Source: Flavonifractor sp. An10 | Lineage (GTDB): Bacteria; Bacillota; Clostridia; Oscillospirales; Oscillospiraceae | DNA length: 64,000 bases | Reading direction: 5' to 3' | Assembly (NCBI RefSeq): GCF_002161215.1 | Contig: NZ_NFMB01000004.1 | Location: forward strand, 310,001-374,000 | Shown: piece after piece, positions 9,451 to 18,759 of the stretch | Position numbering within the stretch: position 1 is the stretch's first letter | Layout: each line of letters starts with the position of its first letter | Notes under the pieces: model-generated | Told to the model about the DNA's origin: nothing | Database searches by the model: none | The model's input: only the letters and a program-made list of their open reading frames with translations | Position numbers and translations under genes: made by a program

Positions 9451-10263
9451 GTGTTTTGGACAAGTAAAATGTTGCGAGAAATAGATTTCTTTTGGTATAG
9501 AAATATTTTAAAAGAGCTTCCTCCCTTATTAAAAGTATACCCTAGCTTTGAAATACCTGTGGGCATTATACATCGGAAGAATTGGGAATGGGCTTTTATT
9601 ATTGCGGTGTTAGAAAAAGCAGGTATGCTGCGAGAAGGAAAATGTGGTTTAGGCTTTGCAGTTGGGCAAGAACCGCTTCCATCCTACTTTGCGTCAAAAG
9701 GTGTAAAAATACTGGCAACAGATTTATGGGAAGAAAATGGTGCGGATCGATGGTATGAGAACCAAAACTTGCATGGGAATAAACAAGTGCTGAATCAATA
9801 TGGTTTCTGCGGCGAGGAACAGTTTGACAAGAATGTGCAGATCCAAAATGTAAACATGAATGCGATACCAGACGATATCGGTAAGTACGATTTTTGCTGG
9901 TCATCATGTGCAGTTGAACACGCAGGAAATCTTGCGCTTGGCAAAGAGTTTTTGATAAAGCAGATGGAGATTTTGAAATCTGGTGGTATTGCTGTTCATA
10001 CAGTGGAATTCAATGTTTCTTCTAATACAGATACAATAGAAGAGGGTGATACGGCAATATTTAGACAGTGTGATATTCAAGAAATTGCCGCGTCTGTAAA
10101 CCAACATGGTGGGAAAATGGTTTGCTCTTTTAAGCGCGGCAACCGTGTGGGGGACCATTTTGTTGATACACCACCCTATTACCATACTAATCCTAAGTAT
10201 CATCTTCATCTTGACAGCGGAGGATATAATTGTACTTCTTATGGGATTGTAATTCGAAAGTAA
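9451..10263 (+). CDS. SAM-dependent methyltransferase-like protein
   Basis: About 270-aa class I methyltransferase-like protein. The SAM-binding core is recognisable as 'CGLGFAVGQEPLPSYFASKG' followed by 'VKILATDLW' (acidic end of strand 2), then 'DIGKYDFCWSSCAVEHAGNL' (motif around the catalytic pocket) and 'MEILKSGGIAVHTVEFN'. Such proteins in O-antigen and capsule loci methylate the non-reducing end or an individual sugar. GTG at 9451 is preceded by GGGAG at 7 bases; GTG 9439 and ATG 9469 are alternatives. Directly upstream of an ABC exporter, it could cap the chain and so control length, as known for some ABC-dependent polymers; that role is inference. Confidence 0.7.
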   Translation: MFWTSKMLREIDFFWYRNILKELPPLLKVYPSFEIPVGIIHRKNWEWAFIIAVLEKAGMLREGKCGLGFAVGQEPLPSYFASKGVKILATDLWEENGADRWYENQNLHGNKQVLNQYGFCGEEQFDKNVQIQNVNMNAIPDDIGKYDFCWSSCAVEHAGNLALGKEFLIKQMEILKSGGIAVHTVEFNVSSNTDTIEEGDTAIFRQCDIQEIAASVNQHGGKMVCSFKRGNRVGDHFVDTPPYYHTNPKYHLHLDSGGYNCTSYGIVIRK

Positions 10264-10297
10264 GCTGAACCATAAATTAAATCAACGGAGAAACAAT

Positions 10298-11065
10298 ATG
10301 CTGGAAAAATTGAAGCAAAACCAGTTTCTATTTAAAGAACTTGTAAAACGAGATTTTACGAAAAAATACAAACGTACCATTTTGGGCATGGCTTGGAGCA
10401 TTCTGGCCCCCCTGATGAATCTGCTGATCATGTGGTTGGTGTTCAACAATTTCTTTGGAAATAATGTAGATCACTATGTAGTCTACTTGTTTGCAGGGCA
10501 GCTGGTTTTTTCCTATTTCAGCGATGCGACCAATCTGGGTATGAACTCCCTGGTCAGCAATGCAGGAATTTTTACGAAGGTAAACGTGCCCAAATACCTC
10601 TTCTTATTTTCGCAAAATGTATCTTCGTTGATTAATTTTGGCCTGACACTTCTCATTTTCTTTACGTTTGTGGCGATTGATGGGATTCCGTTTACTTGGA
10701 AATTTTTCTTGCTGGCATACCCAGTGGCCTGTCTCATTGTCTTTAATCTGGGGATTGGTTTGATTCTTTCTGCGCTGTTTGTCTTTTTCCGGGATATGCA
10801 GTATCTGTGGGGGATACTAACCCAGCTCATCATGTGGATGTCGGCCATTTTTTATACGATTGACAGCTACAGCTATACCGTGCAGTGCGCATTTTTACTC
10901 AATCCGCTGTACCTGTATATTCGCTATTTCCGAAAAATCGTAATCGACGGAGAGATTCCCACTCCGCAATTTCATCTTCTCGCAGCTGCCTATGCTCTCA
11001 TCGCATTTGGAATTGGCGCTTATATGTATAAAAAGAATAACCATGAATTTTTGTATTATGTTTGA
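10298..11065 (+). CDS. wzm: Polysaccharide ABC transporter permease
   Basis: 255-aa ABC-2 type permease with about six hydrophobic segments and a cytoplasmic N-terminal stretch 'ELVKRDFTKKYKRTILGMAW' that is characteristic of Wzm/TagG/RgpC exporters. It pairs with the ATPase gene that starts 8 bases after its stop. The pair exports an undecaprenyl-linked polysaccharide across the membrane. This places the locus in the ABC-dependent rather than Wzx/Wzy-dependent class. Confidence 0.92.
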   Translation: MLEKLKQNQFLFKELVKRDFTKKYKRTILGMAWSILAPLMNLLIMWLVFNNFFGNNVDHYVVYLFAGQLVFSYFSDATNLGMNSLVSNAGIFTKVNVPKYLFLFSQNVSSLINFGLTLLIFFTFVAIDGIPFTWKFFLLAYPVACLIVFNLGIGLILSALFVFFRDMQYLWGILTQLIMWMSAIFYTIDSYSYTVQCAFLLNPLYLYIRYFRKIVIDGEIPTPQFHLLAAAYALIAFGIGAYMYKKNNHEFLYYV

Positions 11066-11073
11066 GGAGTCCT

Positions 11074-11844
11074 ATGGAAACGATGCTGAATGTGGAGCAT
11101 GTCTCCATAAGCTATAAGATTGGTGATTTTAAAGACATTGGCCTGAAAGAATGGGCAATGCGTCATTTGAAGGGACAATACCATGTAGAGAATTTTATGG
11201 CGGTGGACGATGTTACCTTTGAATTGCAGCGGGGCGACATGTTGGGGATCATTGGCACCAACGGCGCGGGGAAATCAACGCTGCTCAAGGCTGTGATTGG
11301 TGTGATGGAACCGAGAAAGGGAACGATCACTCGTAATGGGACGATTGCCGCGCTGTTAGAGTTGGCGTCTGGATTTGACGGAGATTTGACGGTACGGGAA
11401 AACGCATACCTTCGCGGGGCGATGCTGGGGTATACCGAGGGGTTTATGGACGAGACTTATGCGCAAATTCTGGAATTTTCCGGCCTGAGACAGTTTGAGG
11501 ACCGGCCATTCAAGCAGCTGTCTACAGGAATGCAGTCTCGTCTGGCTTTCTCTATTGCCTCCATGGTACAGCCTGAAATCTTAATTTTGGACGAGGTGCT
11601 TTCCGTGGGAGACGGCGCGTTTCAGGAGAAAAGCGCTGCGAAAATGAAGGAGATTATTGCCAACGGCGCAGCCACAATCTTGGTGTCTCACTCGCTGGAT
11701 CAGATTCGGGAGTTGTGCAGTAAAGTTCTTTGGCTCGACCATGGAAAGCAAATTGCCTACGGGGAGACCGAGACGCTGTGCGACCAGTATGAGGCGTTTT
11801 TAGAGGGAAAGCTGCGGTTGGAAGAGGTAAATAGCACTATATGA
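11074..11844 (+). CDS. wzt: Polysaccharide ABC transporter ATP-binding protein
   Basis: 256-aa ATPase. Walker A GTNGAGKSTLLKAV (about residue 65), signature LSTGMQSRLAFSIAS, Walker B PEILILDEVLSVGDGAF and the switch histidine in ILVSHSLDQI are all visible. The N-terminal 'NVEHVSISYKIGDFKDIGLK' is typical of Wzt/TagH/RgpD. It ends soon after the ABC domain, so it lacks the C-terminal carbohydrate-binding domain that some Wzt proteins use to recognise a capped chain. ATG 11074 has a GAGGAG site 5 bases upstream. Its stop overlaps the next start. Confidence 0.92.
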   Translation: METMLNVEHVSISYKIGDFKDIGLKEWAMRHLKGQYHVENFMAVDDVTFELQRGDMLGIIGTNGAGKSTLLKAVIGVMEPRKGTITRNGTIAALLELASGFDGDLTVRENAYLRGAMLGYTEGFMDETYAQILEFSGLRQFEDRPFKQLSTGMQSRLAFSIASMVQPEILILDEVLSVGDGAFQEKSAAKMKEIIANGAATILVSHSLDQIRELCSKVLWLDHGKQIAYGETETLCDQYEAFLEGKLRLEEVNSTI

Positions 11845-12494
11845 AGACGAATAAACAAAGAAAAAAAAGACAGTTTCGCTTGAAAGCTCTGCTGATTATT
11901 GAAATAATTGTCTGTTATATGGCATTCTTAAATGTGATTAGCCATGCAAGGGGGCCGCAAAATTATGAGGCGGTAACAGACGCACCTCTGCTGACGGCGT
12001 CAGACTTTATCGGTTTTGACGGTGGGCGTGCAGAGCAGGGGCTGGTATTCAATAACCAGACGATGGGGGCAGCGGTGGGCTATCAGGCTGAGTTATCATT
12101 GGATGAGTTGGAGCGTATTCTTATTTCCTTTACAGTGGATTGTCAACCGGAATATATTGGCTCGACATTATATGTGGATTTATATAATGACATAGCGAAC
12201 TACGATAACCCAGAACAGGAGTATCACTTAGTTCTTCAAGAGGGGTTAAACAATGCGTCGACGGTATTGGAGCCTGGGAAAAGTGCGCCTGAAAATGGTC
12301 AGCTGCGCTTCTTTACCGTAGAACCCGCTGACTATACTCTTGAAGACCTTCAAATATATCAGGAAATTCCATTGCCTAATGTTACAACTGATATGATAGC
12401 AGTGGCTGTGGTACTTTTTCTGGGGATGGGTATTACAGCGTTTATCTATTTCAGAAAGATCAATTCTTTGGACGAAACAAAAGGTAGACCATGA
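11841..12494 (+). CDS. Membrane-anchored protein of unknown function
   Basis: 217-aa protein with a hydrophobic segment near the N-terminus ('ALLIIEIIVCYMAFLNVI') and another near the C-terminus ('MIAVAVVLFLGMGITAFIYF'), leaving an extracytoplasmic domain of roughly 150 residues between them that looks beta-rich ('RILISFTVDCQPEYIGSTLY'). I recognise no enzyme motif. It is embedded in the operon with ATGA overlaps on both sides, immediately after the exporter ATPase, so a role in export, assembly or anchoring of the polymer is possible but unproven. Confidence 0.6.
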   Translation: MKTNKQRKKRQFRLKALLIIEIIVCYMAFLNVISHARGPQNYEAVTDAPLLTASDFIGFDGGRAEQGLVFNNQTMGAAVGYQAELSLDELERILISFTVDCQPEYIGSTLYVDLYNDIANYDNPEQEYHLVLQEGLNNASTVLEPGKSAPENGQLRFFTVEPADYTLEDLQIYQEIPLPNVTTDMIAVAVVLFLGMGITAFIYFRKINSLDETKGRP

Positions 12495-13981
12495 AAAGAG
12501 GACGAACGATGCATATGGATCATTTAGAAGAAAAGATCTTATTTGATAAGTTGAACGGGAAGCTACCAATTTATGATTTGCCCGGAAAGCCGACAGAACA
12601 AGAAAAGCCGAGTTCTGTTGAAAATACCCATACCCCCAAGTCAGAAGATGAGATTGTTAATCAATATTTAGCTGAGCTCATACAGAGAATTGCTGCAATG
12701 GAGGTGAACCGCGTCAACGAGGCGTTCCGCCCCATCTATTCATGCAGAAAATATATCGGAAAACTTATCGTATTCTGTAAACGAGTGGTTCGAAAGTGCT
12801 TAAAATGGTATGTGGAGCCAGTGTGCGTTCAGCAAACTGACTTTAATAACGCTGCAACCCCTGCAATTGGCAGATTGACTGAATTACAGGGCATTTTGTG
12901 GAATCAAATAAAAGCCGGCAAAGCGGCTCAGGAGGGCACGACGGCGCAGTTAAACCATTTGCAGGCTAACATTGAGTCAATCACGGTTGACCAGAAAGGC
13001 TTCGCAGAGTGGATGGAGGATATGGACTCTGCCATGGAAGGCAGTAAAGCCATACAGCAGGCCACGGTAAAACGATTGGAGCGAGTAGAGGAAATCTCAC
13101 AACAGTGCGAACTGAAAAATCAAGAGCATGAGCAGAAGATCGGAGTTCTTACAGTTGAGCATAACGGCCGCTTGGATGCCTTAGAGGCACGTTTTGCTGA
13201 GATGGAACAACAGTATGCCATTAGTTGCCAAGCATTGCATTGGGCCCAAGCTCGTCTCCAGGAACTCCAGGAGCAGGGGGCGTTTTTAGAAAGTGAGAGC
13301 AACTCGCATTTGATTCGTTGTTCCACTTCACAATCCGGAGAGGACACGATCTTGGCGTATATTTTTATGGTATTGGGATTTAAGGAGAAAGAATGTTCCT
13401 ATTTAGATTTAGGAGCGAATCATGCCAAAAAATTCAGCAATACCTACTATTTTTATCAGAAAGGAGCGCGTGGAGTTTTAGTAGAGGCCAATCCAAAACT
13501 AATCCCACAATTAAAATTTTATCGGAATGGCGATGTAATTTTAAATCGGTGCGTCTCGGAAAAAAGCGGGCAGCACGTTGATTTTTATGTTTTGAACGGT
13601 GACGGTCTGTCCTCGCCAGATAAAGAACAAGTCGAAGAAGTGATTGCATATAACCCAGCGTTAAAAGTGGAAGATGTTGTGGCGGTCGAGACAATCACGG
13701 TGAATGAGATTTTCGATACCTATTTTGAAGGCGCCCCAGTGTTTTTAAATATTGATATCGAGGGCGAGGAAATGAAGATCTTAGCATCAATCGACTTTTC
13801 GCGGCATCGTCCCTTGGCAATTTCGATTGAGACGATTCCCTATCGGACGCATTTGGTCGTTGGAATGAAACGCCAGGATATCGTTGCGTTTATGGAAGAG
13901 AAGGACTATGTAGAATACGCGTTTACCGGAATCAATTCCATTTTTATTGATAAAAAGCAGATTGCTGAGGTGTTGGAATGA
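12491..13981 (+). CDS. FkbM-type methyltransferase with long coiled-coil region
   Basis: 496-aa protein. Residues from about 130 to 270 are rich in E, Q, L and K in heptad-like order ('LERVEEISQQCELKNQEHEQ'), suggesting a coiled coil. From about 300 the sequence is FkbM-like: 'CSYLDLGANHAKKFSNTYYF', 'GVLVEANPKLIPQLKF', 'VETITVNEIFD', 'FLNIDIEGEEMKIL', and 'INSIFIDK'. FkbM proteins methylate sugar hydroxyls. A coiled coil joined to a methyltransferase recalls chain-terminating capping enzymes that use the coil as a length ruler in ABC-dependent O-antigen systems; applying that here is inference. ATG 12509 is an alternative start with an upstream AGAGG. Confidence 0.8.
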   Translation: MKRGRTMHMDHLEEKILFDKLNGKLPIYDLPGKPTEQEKPSSVENTHTPKSEDEIVNQYLAELIQRIAAMEVNRVNEAFRPIYSCRKYIGKLIVFCKRVVRKCLKWYVEPVCVQQTDFNNAATPAIGRLTELQGILWNQIKAGKAAQEGTTAQLNHLQANIESITVDQKGFAEWMEDMDSAMEGSKAIQQATVKRLERVEEISQQCELKNQEHEQKIGVLTVEHNGRLDALEARFAEMEQQYAISCQALHWAQARLQELQEQGAFLESESNSHLIRCSTSQSGEDTILAYIFMVLGFKEKECSYLDLGANHAKKFSNTYYFYQKGARGVLVEANPKLIPQLKFYRNGDVILNRCVSEKSGQHVDFYVLNGDGLSSPDKEQVEEVIAYNPALKVEDVVAVETITVNEIFDTYFEGAPVFLNIDIEGEEMKILASIDFSRHRPLAISIETIPYRTHLVVGMKRQDIVAFMEEKDYVEYAFTGINSIFIDKKQIAEVLE

Positions 13982-16494
13982 ATATTGCCTTTGATGGAGT
14001 AGCGCTACTGGGACGTATGTCTAAAAATCGAGGTATCGGAAACTATACGTTGAATCAAATTCGCACAATCTTGCGGAATGACAGAAACAACCGCTACTTC
14101 TTTTTCAATACAATGGAAAAAACAGATATTTTTGAACAAGAGATACAAGCGGGACTGCTGCAAGAAGATGATTTTTTCTGCATGAAGAATGGATATTTTC
14201 TATCTTCACCAGGGATGCAGGAAGTATATGAAAGCCTTGTGAAAAAATATCTTGAAACAAATAAGATTGATCTGTTCTACATTACTAGTCCATTTGATGG
14301 TTCTTTGCCTATTTATAAGAAAGAATGGTTTCAAAACACCAGGGTTGTTGCTACGGTATACGACGTTATCCCCTATGTGATGCGCAAACACTATTTTCCT
14401 CGTGAAGAGGATATGAAGTGGTACATGGAGCGAGTGGACATGCTCCGGTGGGCAGATCGCCTTCTTGCGATTTCTCAAAGTGCGAAAGACGACTTGGTTC
14501 AATATCTCAATTTTGAAGAAGAGCGGATTGATGTTATTTGGGGGGCTGCGGGTGAGAAATTCAAAAAGATTGAAATTTCCTCAGAAGAGCAGCACTCGTT
14601 ATTGCGAAAGTTCCATATCGATAGTCCCTATATCATGTGCACCGGGGGTGATGATGAGCGGAAAAATATTGCGGCTCTGATTGAGGCGTTTGGCAGGTTG
14701 CCGGATGCGTTGAAAAGGCAGCATCAGCTTGTCATTGTCTGTAAGCTGCAACAGGCCTCTGTAGATCGGTATATAAAATTGGCCAAACAGTGCGGGATTA
14801 AGGATCGGGTTGTTTTGACCAATTTCGTCACCGATGAAGAACTGGTGCGATTTTATAACCTAGCGGAATTGGTCGCGTTTCCGTCTGTCTACGAAGGTTT
14901 TGGACTGCCGGTGGTAGAGGCGTGGGCTTGCGGGACGCCTGTTTTGACTTCCAACAACTCCAGTCTTGTTCAGATTGCGGGAGACGCCGCTATTTTGGTA
15001 GATCCATATTCTGTGGATGACATCAAACGGGGGTTGGAGACAGCCTTAACAGACTGTGACTTGCAGGAGCTTACCCAAAAGGGACAAAAGCGAGTAGAAC
15101 TGTTTCAATGGAACCGTGTGGCACAATTAACCGTGGATTCCTTTGCTAAGATCGAACCGAAAGAAGCGTCGCCCCAGCCACGGCGTCATATTGCCATGTT
15201 TACTCCCCTTCCCACGATTCAAAGTGGAATTTCTGATTATAGCGTGGATATTCTCTGTGTGCTCAGTGAGTATTTTGACGTTGATGTTTTTGTAGACAAT
15301 GGATATCAGCCAAACTGTAAGCTGCCGGAAACGGTCCGGATTTATCCACATTCCCAATACAGCAGACGACAAGAGCAGTATTACGATACGGTCTATCAGA
15401 TGGGGAATTCGGAATACCATGTGTATATGTGGCCCTATATCAAACAGTATGGTGGTACCTTGGTTCTTCATGATTATAATATGCATGGAATTGCTCAAGC
15501 TGTGGCAATTTATATTCAAAAAAATAATTTTTCTCTGTATAAAGAAATGATGTTAGAAGATTTGGCACCGGAGAAAGTGCAGATGTATTTAAATAATTTG
15601 GAGCGCGGTCATAGGATCAATAGCGAAGAGATCGAGTTAAACGGATTCGTGACAAATTACGCAAATAAAATCATTGTGCACAGCCGGGAAGCCAAGGAAA
15701 AGCTGCTAAAAAGAAATATTGGCCGCAATGTCCGGTGGATTCGTCACTACGCACGTCTTGAATCGTTGCCGGACGTGAGAACTGCAAAAAAGAAGGTGGG
15801 CATACCGGAGGATACGCTCCTATATGCTGCCTTTGGCCATGTTCATGAGACGAAACGGGTTATCCCAATTTTGCGGGCGTTTGCGAAAGTTGCGCAGCGG
15901 CAAGAAAAGGCGCGGCTTGTGTTTGTGGGAAAACTGGACTCAAATCTTGAGCCGCTGTTTTCCCAGGAAGTTCAGCGTCTTGGTTTTGGGGATAAAGTCC
16001 ATGTAACCGGATATACCGATCTGGAGGAGTTTAAGCGTTATATGGACGCGACCGATATCTGCCTCAATTTGCGTTGGCCCTATAACGGGGAGACCAGCGG
16101 GAGTCTGATGCGCATTCTTGCAAAGGGAAAGTGCGTCATTGTAAATAATATAGGCAGTTTTGCGGAAATCCCCGACGATGCCTGCGTTAAAATCCCGTCT
16201 GTTGAGAGTATGTCCGCAAAGGCCGAAGTAGATGCCATTTTTGAAGCGATGAGTAAGCTGGCGGAAGATGCGAAGTTGCGAGAAGATGTGCAGCATTCTG
16301 CCCGTCAATTTGCGGAAGAATGCCTGGATATTAAGAAAATAGCGGAGCAATACGCGGCATTTATTTTAGAGAGTTTTGAGCCGGTTGTGACAGAAGATTT
16401 GGTTGGAAGACTGAAAAAGGAAGCGGCTGAAAAGCGGTTCTCTGAAGCGGAGCTGCATAGTCTGGCGCATACGTTGGGATATATAAAGTTATAA
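13978..16494 (+). CDS. Two-domain GT4 glycosyltransferase
   Basis: 838-aa protein with two complete GT4-like units. Unit 1 (about 1-390) starts 'MNIAFDGVALLGRMSKNRGI' and has 'FPSVYEGFGLPVVEAWACG'. Unit 2 (about 400-790) starts 'HIAMFTPLPTIQSGISDYSV' and has 'YAAFGHVHETKRVIPILRAF' and 'NLRWPYNGETSGSLMRILAK' (the E-x7 region is weaker). Fused enzymes of this kind often add alternating linkages of one backbone and are common in D-rhamnan or mannan loci with ABC export. The ATG overlaps the preceding stop. It is the last gene before a 245-bp gap, so it may end the first transcription unit. Confidence 0.85.
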   Translation: MNIAFDGVALLGRMSKNRGIGNYTLNQIRTILRNDRNNRYFFFNTMEKTDIFEQEIQAGLLQEDDFFCMKNGYFLSSPGMQEVYESLVKKYLETNKIDLFYITSPFDGSLPIYKKEWFQNTRVVATVYDVIPYVMRKHYFPREEDMKWYMERVDMLRWADRLLAISQSAKDDLVQYLNFEEERIDVIWGAAGEKFKKIEISSEEQHSLLRKFHIDSPYIMCTGGDDERKNIAALIEAFGRLPDALKRQHQLVIVCKLQQASVDRYIKLAKQCGIKDRVVLTNFVTDEELVRFYNLAELVAFPSVYEGFGLPVVEAWACGTPVLTSNNSSLVQIAGDAAILVDPYSVDDIKRGLETALTDCDLQELTQKGQKRVELFQWNRVAQLTVDSFAKIEPKEASPQPRRHIAMFTPLPTIQSGISDYSVDILCVLSEYFDVDVFVDNGYQPNCKLPETVRIYPHSQYSRRQEQYYDTVYQMGNSEYHVYMWPYIKQYGGTLVLHDYNMHGIAQAVAIYIQKNNFSLYKEMMLEDLAPEKVQMYLNNLERGHRINSEEIELNGFVTNYANKIIVHSREAKEKLLKRNIGRNVRWIRHYARLESLPDVRTAKKKVGIPEDTLLYAAFGHVHETKRVIPILRAFAKVAQRQEKARLVFVGKLDSNLEPLFSQEVQRLGFGDKVHVTGYTDLEEFKRYMDATDICLNLRWPYNGETSGSLMRILAKGKCVIVNNIGSFAEIPDDACVKIPSVESMSAKAEVDAIFEAMSKLAEDAKLREDVQHSARQFAEECLDIKKIAEQYAAFILESFEPVVTEDLVGRLKKEAAEKRFSEAELHSLAHTLGYIKL

Positions 16495-16739
16495 TGATCT
16501 ATGTGATTTACGCCTGTGAATGTAATTCTGCACAAAGTTGAGCATTTGAGCACCGCAGATATTGTGGTCAATCGACCTCTGAGCCGCACTTGATATGTGA
16601 ATGGTCGGTTTATGAGACAGGCGTGGTTTGTCACAGTAGAGCTTATTGTTTTGATGAAAAGAAAACATAGAGCAAGATCAGCTCACGTGGAGGATAAAAA
16701 GTTGGCAAAGATTTTGGCTTTTATTAAAACGGAGGCACT
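16495..16739. other. Intergenic gap with only a weak small reading frame
   Basis: No recognisable gene. A 29-codon frame starting at ATG 16655 ('MKRKHRARSAHVEDKKLAKI...') would end at 16743 overlapping the next start, but it has no convincing ribosome site and no family resemblance. A new promoter for the downstream membrane glycosyltransferase genes may lie here. Confidence 0.35.
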
Positions 16740-18755
16740 ATGATGAGAAACGCAATTGCGCTGGTAAAAAGGCATCCAATTCCAGCGCTTATCCTTCTGG
16801 CTGAAGTATGTTTGCTGATATATTTCAACCTATTTGAAGGAAAAAACTATATGGGGTATGACGCTTCAGTATACTACCTGCAGACCATCGAAACATGGGA
16901 ACAAAAGAAGCTTTTTTTGGATAACTGGGAATGGCAGACGACCTTATGCTGGGACAGTCCGATCCTTTTATCAGCGCTTCTTTATGGAATTCTTGGAGAT
17001 GTATTTCTGGCATATGGATTATCCTGTCTCGTTTTTATTGCAGTGTTTGCCGCTGTGTTGTACGGGATAGGAACACAGCTTGCATTAAGCGGCCGCTTCA
17101 AGCTGTGGTTTTTCTGCATTCTGTTTACGCCGTATCTGGCAGGTATCGAAGTTAACAATAATCTTGGATACTTTTTTATGATGTTCTTTGATAGTTCGGC
17201 GTATCTGGTAAAAAATTGTATTATCTTTTTCGTGCTTTATATTAGCGGTCAGATTTACAGCAAGGGACTAGAGGGAAAAACCAAGTATTTGGCGCTGATA
17301 TCTTTAATCGCAATCTATGTCAGCTCAATGTCCAGCGGTTTTTATGTCCTGGTCTTTGGCATACTTCCTGCAATAATATGTTATGTTATATGCTTGATTC
17401 TAACCAACCATTTGCGAAGGAATATCATTATTAATGGAGTTTACCTGTTCCTCTGCGCTGTAGCGGCAGTAATAGGAAAAATTAGCGTTGCCCTTATTTA
17501 TGCTTACCAAAGCCAAGACACAACTGCTATTTTAACGTCTATCGGGCAATTTTGGGACAATTTTTTTGCCATTTTTTCGGGATTGCTTGCATTAACCGGT
17601 GTAATTCCTGAATATGAAGGTATTTCTATATTTTCAGCTAACGGGATCGGCTATTTATTTAGACTTCTACTGATTTTTTTAATATGCTGTGGACTAGTTA
17701 TCGCCTTGTACGGCATAAAAACAAGGAGAGCAGAGGTCAATTATACTGTCATAAATTTGGTATCCATTATATCAGTCAATCTTCTAATGCTGATGTTTTG
17801 TTATACAAGCTATGGATCGCCAATATTTGAATATAGATACCTGATTGTTGTTTTTATAGCCAGTATGTTACTGGGCGTTCTAGGAATACAGTATATTGTT
17901 TCAACGAATAGCAATAGAGTTTTACGAGTATTAATACAAAGCGGACTATGCATTAGTATTATCGCAACTAATTTTTATTCGTATTATTATTTGAATTTAA
18001 CCCGGTATGATTCCGTGTTTATGCAAACGGTTATGGGTGAAGTTGATAAATATGATGCGGCGGTCGTATATCATATCGGGAATGGCATACCTTCCTGGGT
18101 GCGCAATATAAGAGTATTAGATCAAAAACATTTTTATAATACTGGTGCAAGCTATAATGTGCCACTCTATTGGGGAACCTATACGAAGTATGCTGACGCG
18201 GGTCAATATGCAGGTTCGACAATTTTGATCTGTGCGGATGAGGATTATCAAGCGCTTCCGGATTTCATAAAAAATAAATATGTTTATCAGTCTAGAGTCG
18301 GAGATGACACATTGGGCCTATATCTGGCGGATGACAATCCGTTAGATTATAAAGTAGGTATTTCAGGCGAGGTCTCTCTTGATTATATGTATTCGCCTGG
18401 AATATATACAGCCAATGGCAGTTTTGACAGGGAAGGTTATTTCGAAACAAATGGCACAGAAGGCTTTGCGATCTGGGGGCCGTACACAGCGGTGCCTGAG
18501 GGGATCTATCAATTTACGTTAAATTATGAAGTGATGAGCAATCCCAACGAGCTGCAACAGGTGGGAGAATTTGACGTGGCAGTAGACGCCCAGAGAATAG
18601 CGGTCATCCCGCTCACCCCAGGCGAGCAGTCTGTTACGCTGGAGGTAGATTTTGATGGGTACACACCGACCGGCCAATTGGAATATCGGACCTATGTATC
18701 TACTGGAGTACAATTACGTCTGAAGTCGGTCGAAATTGTAAAAGTGTTGGAATAA
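16740..18755 (+). CDS. GT-C-like polytopic membrane protein with C-terminal beta domain, copy 1
   Basis: 671-aa membrane protein. The first ~430 residues contain roughly ten to twelve hydrophobic segments, with an acidic first outer loop 'MGYDASVYYLQTIETWEQKK' as in GT-C glycosyltransferases that use polyprenyl-phosphate sugars. After the membrane part come about 240 outer residues. The last ~105 ('NGTEGFAIWGPYTAVPEGIY' to the end) form a domain that is nearly identical to the end of the next protein. GGAGG precedes the start at good distance (ATG 16740 or 16743). The probable job is adding a side sugar outside the membrane, using a lipid-linked donor made by the GT2/GtrA genes further on. 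The specific activity is inference. Confidence 0.7.
   Translation: MMRNAIALVKRHPIPALILLAEVCLLIYFNLFEGKNYMGYDASVYYLQTIETWEQKKLFLDNWEWQTTLCWDSPILLSALLYGILGDVFLAYGLSCLVFIAVFAAVLYGIGTQLALSGRFKLWFFCILFTPYLAGIEVNNNLGYFFMMFFDSSAYLVKNCIIFFVLYISGQIYSKGLEGKTKYLALISLIAIYVSSMSSGFYVLVFGILPAIICYVICLILTNHLRRNIIINGVYLFLCAVAAVIGKISVALIYAYQSQDTTAILTSIGQFWDNFFAIFSGLLALTGVIPEYEGISIFSANGIGYLFRLLLIFLICCGLVIALYGIKTRRAEVNYTVINLVSIISVNLLMLMFCYTSYGSPIFEYRYLIVVFIASMLLGVLGIQYIVSTNSNRVLRVLIQSGLCISIIATNFYSYYYLNLTRYDSVFMQTVMGEVDKYDAAVVYHIGNGIPSWVRNIRVLDQKHFYNTGASYNVPLYWGTYTKYADAGQYAGSTILICADEDYQALPDFIKNKYVYQSRVGDDTLGLYLADDNPLDYKVGISGEVSLDYMYSPGIYTANGSFDREGYFETNGTEGFAIWGPYTAVPEGIYQFTLNYEVMSNPNELQQVGEFDVAVDAQRIAVIPLTPGEQSVTLEVDFDGYTPTGQLEYRTYVSTGVQLRLKSVEIVKVLE
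18451..18738 (+). repeat. Coding direct repeat, copy 1 (shared C-terminal domain)
   Basis: 288-bp segment encoding the C-terminal beta domain (ATGGCACAGAAGGCTTTGCG at its start). It matches 20444-20731 at nearly every base, far more closely than the rest of the two genes. This points to recent duplication or gene conversion of this module. Confidence 0.85.
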
Positions 18756-18759
18756 AGGA

